Shown here: piece by piece, positions 44,435-53,630 of the stretch
Layout: each line of letters begins with the position of its first letter
How positions within the stretch are numbered: the stretch's first letter is position 1
From: Pelagicoccus mobilis
GTDB lineage: Bacteria; Verrucomicrobiota; Verrucomicrobiia; Opitutales; Opitutaceae
DNA length: 64,000 nucleotides
Direction: 5' to 3'
Assembly: GCF_016595505.1 (NCBI RefSeq)
Contig: NZ_JAENIL010000034.1
Span: forward strand, 1-64,000
The notes under the pieces: generated by a model
Seen by the model: the letters and a program-made list of their open reading frames with translations, nothing else
Database searches by the model: none
What the model was told of the DNA's origin: nothing
Made by a program: the position numbers and the translations under genes

Positions 44435-45307
44435 TTAGTTAGAACTGAAAAGACGACGATAGCTAGTCGGGGGGATGCCCTCGGCTTTTTTGAAGGTTCG
44501 GATGAAGTAGGAGGGGCTGCTGAATCCGCATTTCCATGAGATAACGGATACATCTTCCATGGTGCTAGTGAGGAAGCTGCGAGCTCTTTGAAGACGCAGC
44601 TCGCGGATGTAAGCGATGATAGGCTTTCCTGTTTGTATGCTGAATAGCCGAGAAAGGTACGAAGGCGAGCGATGGAGTTCCTTGGCTAGATGCTTGACTG
44701 AAAGGGCTGGGTCTAGGATCTGTTCGCTGATTCTTCGTTTGCAGAGGGCGATTAGTTGGGAATCGGTCTGTTTACGTTTCAGGGATAGCTGGCGCCAGGT
44801 TTGCCAGACGTGCGCGACCAAAGCACGGAGAAAGGCTTGAGAGGTCAGTGCTGCGGATGGGTCGCCTGTAGGGATCGAGCTGATTTGCTCGAGCAAGTCG
44901 AGAGCTAGCGATGTCTGAGGGTTGTGTAGATTGAGAGCCCAGTCGCGTTGTTGGTCTGCGACTACTCTGAGGTCGTAGTCAGTTCGAGAGACTCGAATGA
45001 GAAGAGCTCGGCTGTTGGAGGTGTTGGATATTTGGATGTCCTCCCAAGAGCTGAGGGGGAGGGCTGCATTCACACTGGGGGAGATTTGTATCGTCGTATC
45101 CGATGATATGAGACGGGTTTCACCGTCCAAAGCGATGGCGAGTAGGGATGAGTTCTCAGGCTTTATTTCTCCGATAGCGACCTCTGTCAGCTTGTTGAAC
45201 AGGATGGGACCAGCGTGTAAGGCTTGTTCGAATAGCTCGTTTAGCGAGCTTTGTTCGGAGGCCTCGAGTAGTTGGATGTTTCTAGGTGATGTAGAAGGGG
45301 CGAGCAT
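44435..45307 (-). CDS. AraC-family transcriptional regulator
   Basis: 290-residue regulator from the ATG at 45307; a TTG at 45337 would add ten residues. The N-terminal sensor domain has no close recognised match, while the C-terminal 100 residues carry two helix-turn-helix motifs (LSVKHLAKELHRSPSYLSRLFSIQTG and VSVISWKCGFSSPSYFIRTFKKAEG). It is convergent with the LacI gene and divergent from the DUF4038 gene. The shared 14-bp word lies in the intervening region. Confidence 0.88.
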   Translation of the reverse strand: MLAPSTSPRNIQLLEASEQSSLNELFEQALHAGPILFNKLTEVAIGEIKPENSSLLAIALDGETRLISSDTTIQISPSVNAALPLSSWEDIQISNTSNSRALLIRVSRTDYDLRVVADQQRDWALNLHNPQTSLALDLLEQISSIPTGDPSAALTSQAFLRALVAHVWQTWRQLSLKRKQTDSQLIALCKRRISEQILDPALSVKHLAKELHRSPSYLSRLFSIQTGKPIIAYIRELRLQRARSFLTSTMEDVSVISWKCGFSSPSYFIRTFKKAEGIPPTSYRRLFSSN

Positions 45308-45367
45308 TGGAGAGTGGGGAAGGCAAGACGGTCGCAACTGTCTCAGCCTGTGGCCATGCCGCTGAGA

Positions 45368-45381
45368 TCGAACACGTTGAA
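45368..45381 (-). promoter_or_regulatory. Shared 14-bp putative operator, copy 2 (inverted)
   Basis: TCGAACACGTTGAA is the exact reverse complement of the words at 37478 and 46994. It lies 61 bp upstream of the AraC start and about 150 bp upstream of the DUF4038 gene. ATCGAA (45367-45372) and TTCGAT (45389-45394) form an outer dyad, as in copy 3. Confidence 0.6.
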
Positions 45382-45528
45382 TTGAATCTTCGATTTGTTT
45401 GAATATCGCGCGTTTGTGCTAGGAAAGAGCGCTTTCGTGCTAAATTAAATGATCGTCCGAAAGGGGCGCTTTGACTATGCGTCGGGGTTTAGTTAACTCC
45501 TTAGACTTTGCCCTGTTCTTGTTTCGCT

Positions 45529-46872
45529 ATGAGGAAATTCCTATCTCTTACGATGATTCTAACTGCTCTGACTTCGTTAAGCCACGCTGGTGATTCGCTT
45601 TCGATTAGTGAGGATGGCAGGTACTTTGAGGATGAAAAAGGGGATACGTTCTTTTGGTTGGGCGACACCGCCTGGGAGCTTTTCCATCGTTTGTCTTATG
45701 AGGAATCCGAACTCTACTTGAAGACGCGAAAGGAGCAGGGATTCAATGTCGTGCAAGCGGTTGTTTTGGCAGAGCTCAAGGGCTTGGACGTACCGAATGC
45801 GAATGGAGATTTGCCCTTGATCGACAAGGATCCAGCTCGCCCCAACGAAGCCTATTTTCAGCATGTGGACCGTGTGGTCGATTTGGCGAATTCCTTGGGG
45901 ATTCGCATGGCTTTGCTGCCGATGTGGGGAGATAAGTGGAACTTGAAGTGGGGTGTTGGGCCGGAAGTATTCACACCCGAAAACGCGGAGACTTATGGTC
46001 TTTTCTTGGGGGCTCGCTATGCGGATCGAAACGTAATCTGGGTGCTGGGTGGCGACCGTAATCCTGAAGAGCCGGAGGATAGCGCGATTACGCGGGCTCT
46101 AGCGAAAGGGATAGAGTCAGGGGACGGAGGTCGTCATCTCATGACCTATCATCCACAGGGTGGATACAGTTCCTCGGACTTTTTCCAGGAGGATACGTGG
46201 CTCGATTTTCACATGTTTCAGAGTGGCCATGCTCCTAGTATCTTTCCGAATTTTAAGAAAACGGAGTCGGACCGCGCCCTTTTGCCCGTGCGTCCTGTTT
46301 TGGATGCCGAGCCGATGTACGAGGATCATCCGATCGATTGGAAACCTGAGAAGGGATGGTATGACGAGTTTGAATGCCGCCGGGCGGCTTATTGGTCTGT
46401 TCTGAAGGGAGCAGCGGGACACACCTACGGAAACCACAATATCTGGCAAATGTGGCAGCCGGGGCGTGACCCAATCTCGGCAGCCAGAACCCCTTGGCGG
46501 GAGGCATTGCGTTGGCCGGGAGCGTTTCAAGCGGGCTACATGAAGAACTTCTTCGAGTCGTTCGAGTGGTGGTCGTTGTCTCCTGTTGCTAGCGAATTAG
46601 TCGTTGGTCCCGCTGAGGAAGAGAAGACAGTAGTGGCGGCAGCTACTGAAGGGCTTGAGCTCGTTGTCGCATATACTCCCTTCGGAAACGACTTTTCGTT
46701 GAATTTAGACTGGCGAGAAGGTTCCTTGTATTCGTTGAGTTGGTACAACCCTCAGGATGGTCAGCGTGTCTTTGCTGATCCCGTAAAAATTAAGGGTGGT
46801 TCCCTTGCTCTTGTCGTCCCAGGAAATGAGATTCGGGGCAATGACTGGGTCGCTGTGTTGGAGCGGCAGTAG
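45529..46872 (+). CDS. Secreted DUF4038 (GH140 apiosidase-like) enzyme
   Basis: 447-residue exported protein; the ATG at 45529 opens a signal peptide (MRKFLSLTMILTALTSLSHA). The body is a TIM barrel of the DUF4038/GH140 type, seen in FWLGDTAWELFHRLSYEE, then NVIWVLGGDRNPE, which should carry a catalytic Asp, and VLDAEPMYED, which should carry a catalytic Glu. A small beta-sandwich (residues about 365-447) is the collagen-binding-like C-terminal domain of the family. Characterised GH140 enzymes release apiose; other DUF4038 members have other roles, so the substrate is open. Confidence 0.82.
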   Translation: MRKFLSLTMILTALTSLSHAGDSLSISEDGRYFEDEKGDTFFWLGDTAWELFHRLSYEESELYLKTRKEQGFNVVQAVVLAELKGLDVPNANGDLPLIDKDPARPNEAYFQHVDRVVDLANSLGIRMALLPMWGDKWNLKWGVGPEVFTPENAETYGLFLGARYADRNVIWVLGGDRNPEEPEDSAITRALAKGIESGDGGRHLMTYHPQGGYSSSDFFQEDTWLDFHMFQSGHAPSIFPNFKKTESDRALLPVRPVLDAEPMYEDHPIDWKPEKGWYDEFECRRAAYWSVLKGAAGHTYGNHNIWQMWQPGRDPISAARTPWREALRWPGAFQAGYMKNFFESFEWWSLSPVASELVVGPAEEEKTVVAAATEGLELVVAYTPFGNDFSLNLDWREGSLYSLSWYNPQDGQRVFADPVKIKGGSLALVVPGNEIRGNDWVAVLERQ

Positions 46873-47302
46873 GTAGGTTCTTTTTGTTAAGGGACTTAGG
46901 TCTGGGGGTAGTCCTTCGACCGTGATGTTTGGGAGCGGATGCTGTTCCCTTGATGGGTAAAAAATGTGTTTTCCCCATCGGTATCGAACGCTTTTCAACG
47001 TGTTCGATAGTGGTCGAGTCGAATCTTTCGCTTATTGATGCAGAACTGATCTGCATACACCGGACGTGGTTTGAAACTGTCCGCGACCGAGATCATCGAC
47101 CCCCACATTACCCCTGATACGCATGAGTTCAGTTACACGCAGAGCACTATTGTTGTTTGTGTCGCCCTCGGCGAATTGGCGATTGCGGGAGTCCGGCAGA
47201 GCCTCGCTGGAATTCTTAGGCGAGTTTTTGTCTCCAAACCGTAACTACGCAGTACTTGCTACTAAGTAATCTATATCAACTACAACAATAACTATAGACT
47301 GT
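46873..47302. other. Intergenic region before the first TonB receptor
   Basis: 430 bp holding the third putative operator at 46982-47009 and the promoter of the TonB-receptor operon. The last 60 bp are AT-rich (CTACAACAATAACTATAG) and precede the receptor start without a strong ribosome-binding site. No gene was seen. Confidence 0.5.
46982..47009. promoter_or_regulatory. Shared putative operator, copy 3, within a larger dyad
   Basis: TATCGAAC and GTTCGATA form perfect 8-bp arms with a 12-base centre, and the right part contains the shared TTCAACGTGTTCGA (46994-47007). It is about 295 bp upstream of the TonB-receptor start codon. Confidence 0.6.
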
Positions 47303-50300
47303 ATGAATAAGCCGAGTCGAAATGGTTTGCCAAATGCCCTAGGCAAGCCGTCAAAACTGTTTCTTGGCGCCGCAGCCTTCGGACTAGCAGCGACAAGCCC
47401 CGTCTTTTCTCAATCTGAGGTAGACGACGAAGATGAAGTTTTCACCCTGAGCCCGTTTACGGTATCAGCTGGAGAGGATTCTGGATACGATGCGAAGCAC
47501 ACTCTTGCTGGCACGCGTGTCCGTACTGAACTTAAGGACGTTGGTTCCGCCATCTCCGTCATGACGGAGCAGTTCCTGGAGGATACGGGATCCACGAATG
47601 CCGAGGAAGCCCTCGTTTATGCCAATAACACCGAAGTCGTGGGGCAGGGAGGTAACTTCTTGGGGGGGCAGCGCACTCCAAACATTGGTTTGCCCGAAGC
47701 CTCTACTGTAGCAGGAACCCGTGTTCGCGGGCTTGAGAGCGCAGACAACTTGCGAGATTTCTTCCTCTCTAGCATTCCTTGGGACTCGTACAATGTTGAT
47801 CGCGTCGACCTGCAGCGTGGAGCGAATTCTGTCCTTTTTGGTATTGGTAGTGCGGCTGGTATTATCAATACATCGGTTATCGATCCTTTCTATCAGAACG
47901 AGACCGAGGTGGAGCTGAAGTTCGATAATTTTGGTTCGATGCGCATGAGCGCTGACATCAACCGTGTCCTATTCGAGGATGAACTTGCGGTGCGAGTTGC
48001 GATCTTGAGAGATGACAAGAAGTATCAGCAAGATTCGGCTTTTCGGGAAGATGAACGCTTGTTCGTTGCGGCCAAGTGGGAGCCTAAGTTTCTTCGAAAT
48101 GATAGTGATGTGTTCTCTCTCTCAGCCAACTTTGAGACCGGAGACATTGATCGTAATGACGTTGTCCTTACACCACCGGTCGACCTGATTACGCCCTGGT
48201 TCAATGACATGGGGCAGCTCACGGTGGATTACCTCGATTCATCAGGCTTGGATGGAACCAGCCCGTTTATCGGAAAAAATCCTTACTCGCACAATGGCGC
48301 TGCTATTGCTCTGTATCCGTTTGGTGAATCAACCCAATGGGGTTACAAGCAATCGAATGGTTTGAGAGGCGTTGGCGCTACCGACCAGAATCCGGGATTG
48401 CCGGTCGAAGGTAATGGACATCATTACGGTGTAGCGGACTGGGTTGGAATTGCGTTGGGTATGGAGCTTCCGGGCTCTAGCTCTGGCAAGACGGTTAACA
48501 AGTCGCTTACTGATCGCAGGGTCTTCGACTTCTATAATGATCACCTCTATGGTCCTAACAAGGGGCAGACCCAAGAGTTCAATACATATAACTTGGGTCT
48601 CACGAAAACCTTTTTCAATGGCGATTTGGCGTTCAACGTTATCTACGACAACCAGTCCAGTCGTCACGACAGTTATCGAATGACTGGGATCAATGCGATC
48701 GCGGTTGATTTCTACGAAACGCTACCAGACGGTTCTGCTAATCCGTTCTTGGGTATGCCTTACCTTCCTGGAAGTAAGGACGCTCCGTGGACCGTTCATA
48801 ATAACGACCGTGAAACCCTCAGAGCTACCATGACTGGAGAGTTGGATTTCGCTAAGATTTTGGACAGCGATTCAATGCTCAGTAACATTCTCGGAAGGCA
48901 TGTATTCACTGGAGCATACAGCGACTACGAGGAAACATCCTGGGGCTACGGAGCCGGCGAATCCTACTACACTGATCTAAGCTATGCGGTGACTGGAGTG
49001 GATATTGATCTCGCCCGTGATGACAGACGTATCATGGGACAGCACTATTTGAGCAATGTATCGATGTTGGGGCTAAGCAGCGCTTCCCAAGCGACTATTC
49101 ATAGCTTGAATGTCATGCAGAGCCCGACGCCCGGCCAGATTGTGCAATGGGATGCGATCAATGGTAACAAGGCGCTTTATGATGTGCCAGCGGTAAACAA
49201 CTACACTTCTGCAAATAGAAGACCTTCGTGGGCCTACGACAATCGCAACGAGATCGAAAGTCAGACTGCTGTTTGGCAAGGTTACCTATTGGGTGGGAAC
49301 CTCGTGCCAATGGTTGGGTGGAGAGAGGATACTTTCGATCCCTACCAGATTAGTCCACTCGTGGGTGAATTGCCTGAGACTGGTGGATTCTTCGACTTGT
49401 CTCAACGTGATCCTAACGCCTTTACTTTCCTAGGCGATCAGGCTGCTGAAGGCCAAACTCACACATTCAGCGTGGTAGGCCACGTCCCACAAAATTGGGT
49501 TGAAAAGATCCCAGGTGTATCCGGATTGAGAGCACACTATAACGAGTCAGAGAACTTCCGTCCTGGAGGGATCAGACGTGGTGTACTCGGAGAATACATG
49601 CCGCTGCAGACGGGTGAAACCACTGAGGTCGGAATCTCGGCCGAGTTCATGGAAGGCAAGTATCGACTCAAGATCAACAAGTACGAATCCAACATCGCTA
49701 ACGCGAACTCCCCAACACCGTTCTCTCAAGCTTGGGCGCTCAACTATGAGTTCTGGAATCTTGGAGCGGCTTATGGGATGAAGAAACTGATTGAAACCGG
49801 CGAGACTTGGCACATGCCAGTCTGGGGCAATGCGGCTCTCTTAGGTCCACTAGATTCGCCAAATGGCTGGGGTACTACTTCGGAAGGTTCCAAGTACGGA
49901 GCTGGCAACACCCTCTGGTGGGGACCTCCAAGTGATTTGGCTACTACATTTGTGGATACACCAGCAGGTGTTACAGAGGCTGAATGGCCGCAGGCAGTGG
50001 TGGATGAATGGTACGACTTGATGGTCGATTCCATAGATGCCTGGATCGAGATGGCTCCTCCTGAAGGCTTCCAGGACGCGTGGAACATGAATGATCGTCA
50101 AGATCCCGACGCGTTTAGCCCATGGTCTATGAGTGGTCAGGGCGAGATTCGCCCGATTGCGAATACGAGCTCCGAAGGTTACGAGATTGAATTCATAGCA
50201 AATCCGATCGAAGGCCTGAACATCTCCATGACCTTGGCCCAGACGGAAGCGATTGCTACTGATTCATGGTCGAACATGGGCTGGTTAGCCGAGCGCTATG

Positions 50301-50857
50301 AGCAATTGGTGACGACTCCTTTGGGCGCAATGATGATGTGGGATACTCGTGACTGGATTGGTAGAGAACTCTACAACGACACTGCTCTCAATCGTTGGGT
50401 CGAGTTCATCATGAACGATTACTGGTTGGCTACTGAGCTAGACGGTGCGGTCGTTCCAGAGCTACGTGAGTGGTCTGGCAATATCACTGCCAACTACTTC
50501 TTCAAGGATGGCGCTCTTAAGGGCACTAATTGGGGTGGTAGCGTTCGTTATCTCGACAAGTCCAACACTGGCTTCGCGTTCAATGAAGTATTCAATGAAG
50601 ACCTCGGAGTGACTGAAGAGCGTTACGATATCACCAGACCGTATTACGCTCCTTCAGAAACGAAGTTCGACTTCTGGGTTGGCTACGAGAGAACACTCAG
50701 CGACAACATCGATTGGAAGGTTCAACTCAACGTACGGAACGTGTTTGCTGACAAGGATCTGATTCCAGTCACAGTACAGTCCTTCGATGGTAGTGCCGGA
50801 CAGTTCCGCATTCCGGAACCACGCACTGTATCGATCTCCAACTCATTCTCGTTCTAG
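47303..50857 (+). CDS. TonB-dependent outer-membrane receptor (Opitutia type)
   Basis: 1184-residue receptor, long for the family. A signal peptide with a 15-residue n-region is followed by an acidic stretch (DDEDEVF) and the phylum-typical TLSPFTVSAGEDSGYDA and HTLAGTRVRTELKD region. The plug domain spans about 75-195 (ISVMTEQFLEDTGS, RVDLQRGANSVLFGIGSAAG). The barrel ends in a Phe (NSFSF), as expected for insertion by BAM. No SusD gene accompanies it. It is the first gene of a likely transcript that ends at a strong terminator, so the GH2 gene after it may have its own promoter. The ligand is presumably an oligosaccharide. Confidence 0.92.
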   Translation: MNKPSRNGLPNALGKPSKLFLGAAAFGLAATSPVFSQSEVDDEDEVFTLSPFTVSAGEDSGYDAKHTLAGTRVRTELKDVGSAISVMTEQFLEDTGSTNAEEALVYANNTEVVGQGGNFLGGQRTPNIGLPEASTVAGTRVRGLESADNLRDFFLSSIPWDSYNVDRVDLQRGANSVLFGIGSAAGIINTSVIDPFYQNETEVELKFDNFGSMRMSADINRVLFEDELAVRVAILRDDKKYQQDSAFREDERLFVAAKWEPKFLRNDSDVFSLSANFETGDIDRNDVVLTPPVDLITPWFNDMGQLTVDYLDSSGLDGTSPFIGKNPYSHNGAAIALYPFGESTQWGYKQSNGLRGVGATDQNPGLPVEGNGHHYGVADWVGIALGMELPGSSSGKTVNKSLTDRRVFDFYNDHLYGPNKGQTQEFNTYNLGLTKTFFNGDLAFNVIYDNQSSRHDSYRMTGINAIAVDFYETLPDGSANPFLGMPYLPGSKDAPWTVHNNDRETLRATMTGELDFAKILDSDSMLSNILGRHVFTGAYSDYEETSWGYGAGESYYTDLSYAVTGVDIDLARDDRRIMGQHYLSNVSMLGLSSASQATIHSLNVMQSPTPGQIVQWDAINGNKALYDVPAVNNYTSANRRPSWAYDNRNEIESQTAVWQGYLLGGNLVPMVGWREDTFDPYQISPLVGELPETGGFFDLSQRDPNAFTFLGDQAAEGQTHTFSVVGHVPQNWVEKIPGVSGLRAHYNESENFRPGGIRRGVLGEYMPLQTGETTEVGISAEFMEGKYRLKINKYESNIANANSPTPFSQAWALNYEFWNLGAAYGMKKLIETGETWHMPVWGNAALLGPLDSPNGWGTTSEGSKYGAGNTLWWGPPSDLATTFVDTPAGVTEAEWPQAVVDEWYDLMVDSIDAWIEMAPPEGFQDAWNMNDRQDPDAFSPWSMSGQGEIRPIANTSSEGYEIEFIANPIEGLNISMTLAQTEAIATDSWSNMGWLAERYEQLVTTPLGAMMMWDTRDWIGRELYNDTALNRWVEFIMNDYWLATELDGAVVPELREWSGNITANYFFKDGALKGTNWGGSVRYLDKSNTGFAFNEVFNEDLGVTEERYDITRPYYAPSETKFDFWVGYERTLSDNIDWKVQLNVRNVFADKDLIPVTVQSFDGSAGQFRIPEPRTVSISNSFSF

Positions 50858-50880
50858 TAGGTTTCTAAGTTATCTCAACG

Positions 50881-50918
50881 GAGCCCGATGGCCAATCGGC
50901 TGTCGGGCTCTTTAATTT
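50881..50918 (+). terminator. Terminator after the first TonB receptor
   Basis: GAGCCCGA and TCGGGCTC form a perfect 8-bp stem around a 14-base loop, followed by TTTAATTT, 23 bp after the receptor stop. Confidence 0.85.
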
Positions 50919-51002
50919 CTCACCCATTAAGTAAAAGAGTCGGAAGCGCACATAGTATCCGGAGCGGATAGCTGAGACAGTAGACGGGTGATCTCGAAAA
51001 CA

Positions 51003-53585
51003 ATGCCAAGAGAAAGATTGAGTTTCAATTCGGGGTGGAAGTTCAGAAGAGTTTCCTCCGGTTCAGGATCTGCCATTGTGCGCGACGGAAGTTGTGACGA
51101 CTGGCTCGAACCTATGGGAAAATTCCTGCTACCTGAACCTGGTAGCGTGACCGAGCGTCCTGATAGCAGCTTGGGAGGGACCGTAGAGTATGTCCAAGCG
51201 GATTACGACGATTCGGAGTGGCGTGAACTTAACCTCCCTCACGACTGGGGAATTGAAGGACCGTTTGACCTGAACGCTCCTGGTGAGACTGCTAAGTTGC
51301 CTTGGCAAGGGATAGGGTGGTACCGCAAGCAGTTCGAGATCGATGAGGCTGATCTGGGCGGTATGGTATTTTTGGATATCGATGGAGCGATGGCGAACCC
51401 ACTGATTTGGTGCAATGGCGCTTTTGTGGGTGGCTGGCGATTTGGATATGCATCATTCCGTGTAGATTTGACGCCCCACCTTCGAGCAGGGGGGGACAAT
51501 TTGATCTCGATTCGCTTGGAGAATTTGGATGAAAGCAGTCGCTGGTATCCAGGATCTGGACTCTACCGAAATGTTTGGCTGGTTAAGAGCAGTCGCGTCC
51601 ATGTCGAGCAATGGGGTGTACACGTTACCACGCCTAAAATCGAAGAAGATTCTGCTCTCGTTTGCATCGAAACGGTATTGAATGACGAGACAGGGGGCGA
51701 ATCTGCAGGGAAGAGCGAGAATGCGATCTACGCTCCCAACACGCTCCTCCGACCCCTGGAGTTGCAGCATCGCGTTTTTGAAGCGAATAAAGAGGGATTG
51801 ATCGTTGGTGAGGCCCTTGTAGAGTCCGCACGTGAGACAGTGGAGATCCAGGATGGATTTGCAGCGCACTCATCAATTTGCGTGACTATTGATTCGCCGA
51901 AACTCTGGAGTCCGCACAGCCCTAGCCGCTATGTTGTAGAGACACAGGTTTGGGAAGATGGTCAGTTGCAGGATAGAGTCGAAACTCTGTTTGGCGTTCG
52001 TAGTATGGCGTTTGATGCGGATAACGGTTTCTTGCTCAATGGAGAACGCGTTATGCTGCAAGGTGTTTGTTTGCACCATGATCATGGGGCTTTGGGTGCG
52101 GCCTTTAATGTATCTGCAATGCGAAGACAGCTTCTCAAGTTGCAGGAGATGGGGTGTAATGCGATTCGTACCTCGCACAACCCAGGGGCTCCGGAGATGT
52201 TGGATCTCTGTGATGAGCTCGGAATTTTCGTGATCGGGGAAGCCTTCGATTGCTGGGCCCTGCCGAAGAAGGAAAATGACTACTGCACCTGCTTCCAGCG
52301 TTGGCATGAGAGGGATTTGCGCGCGATGGTCCGGCGCGACCGTAACCATCCGAGCGTGATTATTTGGAGTATCGGCAACGAAATAGCCGAGCTTTGGCAT
52401 CCCGAGGGATGGAAGCTTGGGCGGCGCTTGTCGGCAATCTGCAAAGAGGAAGACTCGAGTCGATTGACTACTGCTGGCTACAATTTTGGCGGGGCCGGAT
52501 TTGACGGCATGCAGGCCGCGGTAGATGTAACGGGTTTCAACTACAAGCCGGATTTGTACGCCGAGTTCCATGAGCGGAATCCCACACGGCCGGTTTACGG
52601 TTCCGAAACTTCGTCCTGTATCTCGACGCGTGGAGCCTATTTTTTCCCGTTCAGCGACGAGCGCCTGGAGGGGCGTAAGGATTTTCAAGTCAGTTCGACG
52701 GATTTGCACACCGCAGATTGGGCATTCACTCCCGATGCGGAGTTCAAGGGCTTGGACGAGAATCCCTGTGCTGCGGGGGAGTTTGTCTGGACCGGCTTTG
52801 ACTATTTAGGAGAGCCGACTCCGTTTAATGCGGATATGACGAACCTGCTGAACTTCTCGGACCTAGAAGAGCGCGAACGCATCGCTCGCGAGCTCGAGGA
52901 GCAGCGTAAAAACAGCCCGCCATCACGTAGCAGTTATTTCGGTATCATCGACTTGGCTGGTTTCGAGAAGGACCGTTTCTTTTTGTATCAAGCCCGCTGG
53001 CGGCCGCAGTTGCCGATGGCCCACATTTTGCCGCACTGGGATTGGCCGGAGAGAGAAGGGGAGCATACCCCTGTTCAGGTGTATTCTTCGGGTGACGAAG
53101 CGGAGCTCTTTATCAATGGGCGTTCCCTTGGTAGACAGAAGCGTGGTCCCCTCCAGTATCGATTCCGTTGGGACGAGGTTTACTACGAGCCAGGAGAGAT
53201 CCGCGTGGAAACGTATAAGGACGGGGAACCTTGGGCGACCGCTTCGCGCAAAACCCCTGGGCCGGCCTCAAATATCGTTCTCGAGCAGAACTACCCTCGA
53301 GAAGGCGAAGCCGACTTGACCTATGTGGCAGTGTCTCTGGCTGACGAGAAGGGAGTCACGCTGCCTCGCGCGACCGATGAGTTGTCGGTTCAAGTCGAGG
53401 GAGGTGGCGAGCTCATCGCAACGGATAATGGAGATCCTACCCGACTCGAACCTTTCCAAAGCTCCACTTTGCCGCTTTTCTATGGTAAGGCGATAGTGAT
53501 TATCAGGCGGAAGCCGGACACCGATGCTGGAATCAAGGTTAAGGTAGTTGCCGCAGGACTGCCCGAAGCTGAGCTTTCAGTATAA
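51003..53585 (+). CDS. GH2 beta-galactosidase-like enzyme
   Basis: 860-residue GH2 enzyme, no signal peptide seen. I took the ATG at 51003; a GTG at 50988 is an alternative. Domain order is a jelly-roll sugar-binding domain (about 1-190), an immunoglobulin-like domain, the TIM barrel with acid/base Glu460 in WSIGNEI and nucleophile Glu535 in VYGSETSS, and C-terminal beta-sandwiches including a DUF4982-type domain. It would remove non-reducing beta-galactosyl (or similar) units from imported oligosaccharides. The next gene is a sugar symporter 45 bp downstream. Confidence 0.88.
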   Translation: MPRERLSFNSGWKFRRVSSGSGSAIVRDGSCDDWLEPMGKFLLPEPGSVTERPDSSLGGTVEYVQADYDDSEWRELNLPHDWGIEGPFDLNAPGETAKLPWQGIGWYRKQFEIDEADLGGMVFLDIDGAMANPLIWCNGAFVGGWRFGYASFRVDLTPHLRAGGDNLISIRLENLDESSRWYPGSGLYRNVWLVKSSRVHVEQWGVHVTTPKIEEDSALVCIETVLNDETGGESAGKSENAIYAPNTLLRPLELQHRVFEANKEGLIVGEALVESARETVEIQDGFAAHSSICVTIDSPKLWSPHSPSRYVVETQVWEDGQLQDRVETLFGVRSMAFDADNGFLLNGERVMLQGVCLHHDHGALGAAFNVSAMRRQLLKLQEMGCNAIRTSHNPGAPEMLDLCDELGIFVIGEAFDCWALPKKENDYCTCFQRWHERDLRAMVRRDRNHPSVIIWSIGNEIAELWHPEGWKLGRRLSAICKEEDSSRLTTAGYNFGGAGFDGMQAAVDVTGFNYKPDLYAEFHERNPTRPVYGSETSSCISTRGAYFFPFSDERLEGRKDFQVSSTDLHTADWAFTPDAEFKGLDENPCAAGEFVWTGFDYLGEPTPFNADMTNLLNFSDLEERERIARELEEQRKNSPPSRSSYFGIIDLAGFEKDRFFLYQARWRPQLPMAHILPHWDWPEREGEHTPVQVYSSGDEAELFINGRSLGRQKRGPLQYRFRWDEVYYEPGEIRVETYKDGEPWATASRKTPGPASNIVLEQNYPREGEADLTYVAVSLADEKGVTLPRATDELSVQVEGGGELIATDNGDPTRLEPFQSSTLPLFYGKAIVIIRRKPDTDAGIKVKVVAAGLPEAELSV

Positions 53586-53630
53586 ACGTTTTTAAAAAAT
53601 TGTTCCCCAAAACGCATTTCAGAAAAGAAC

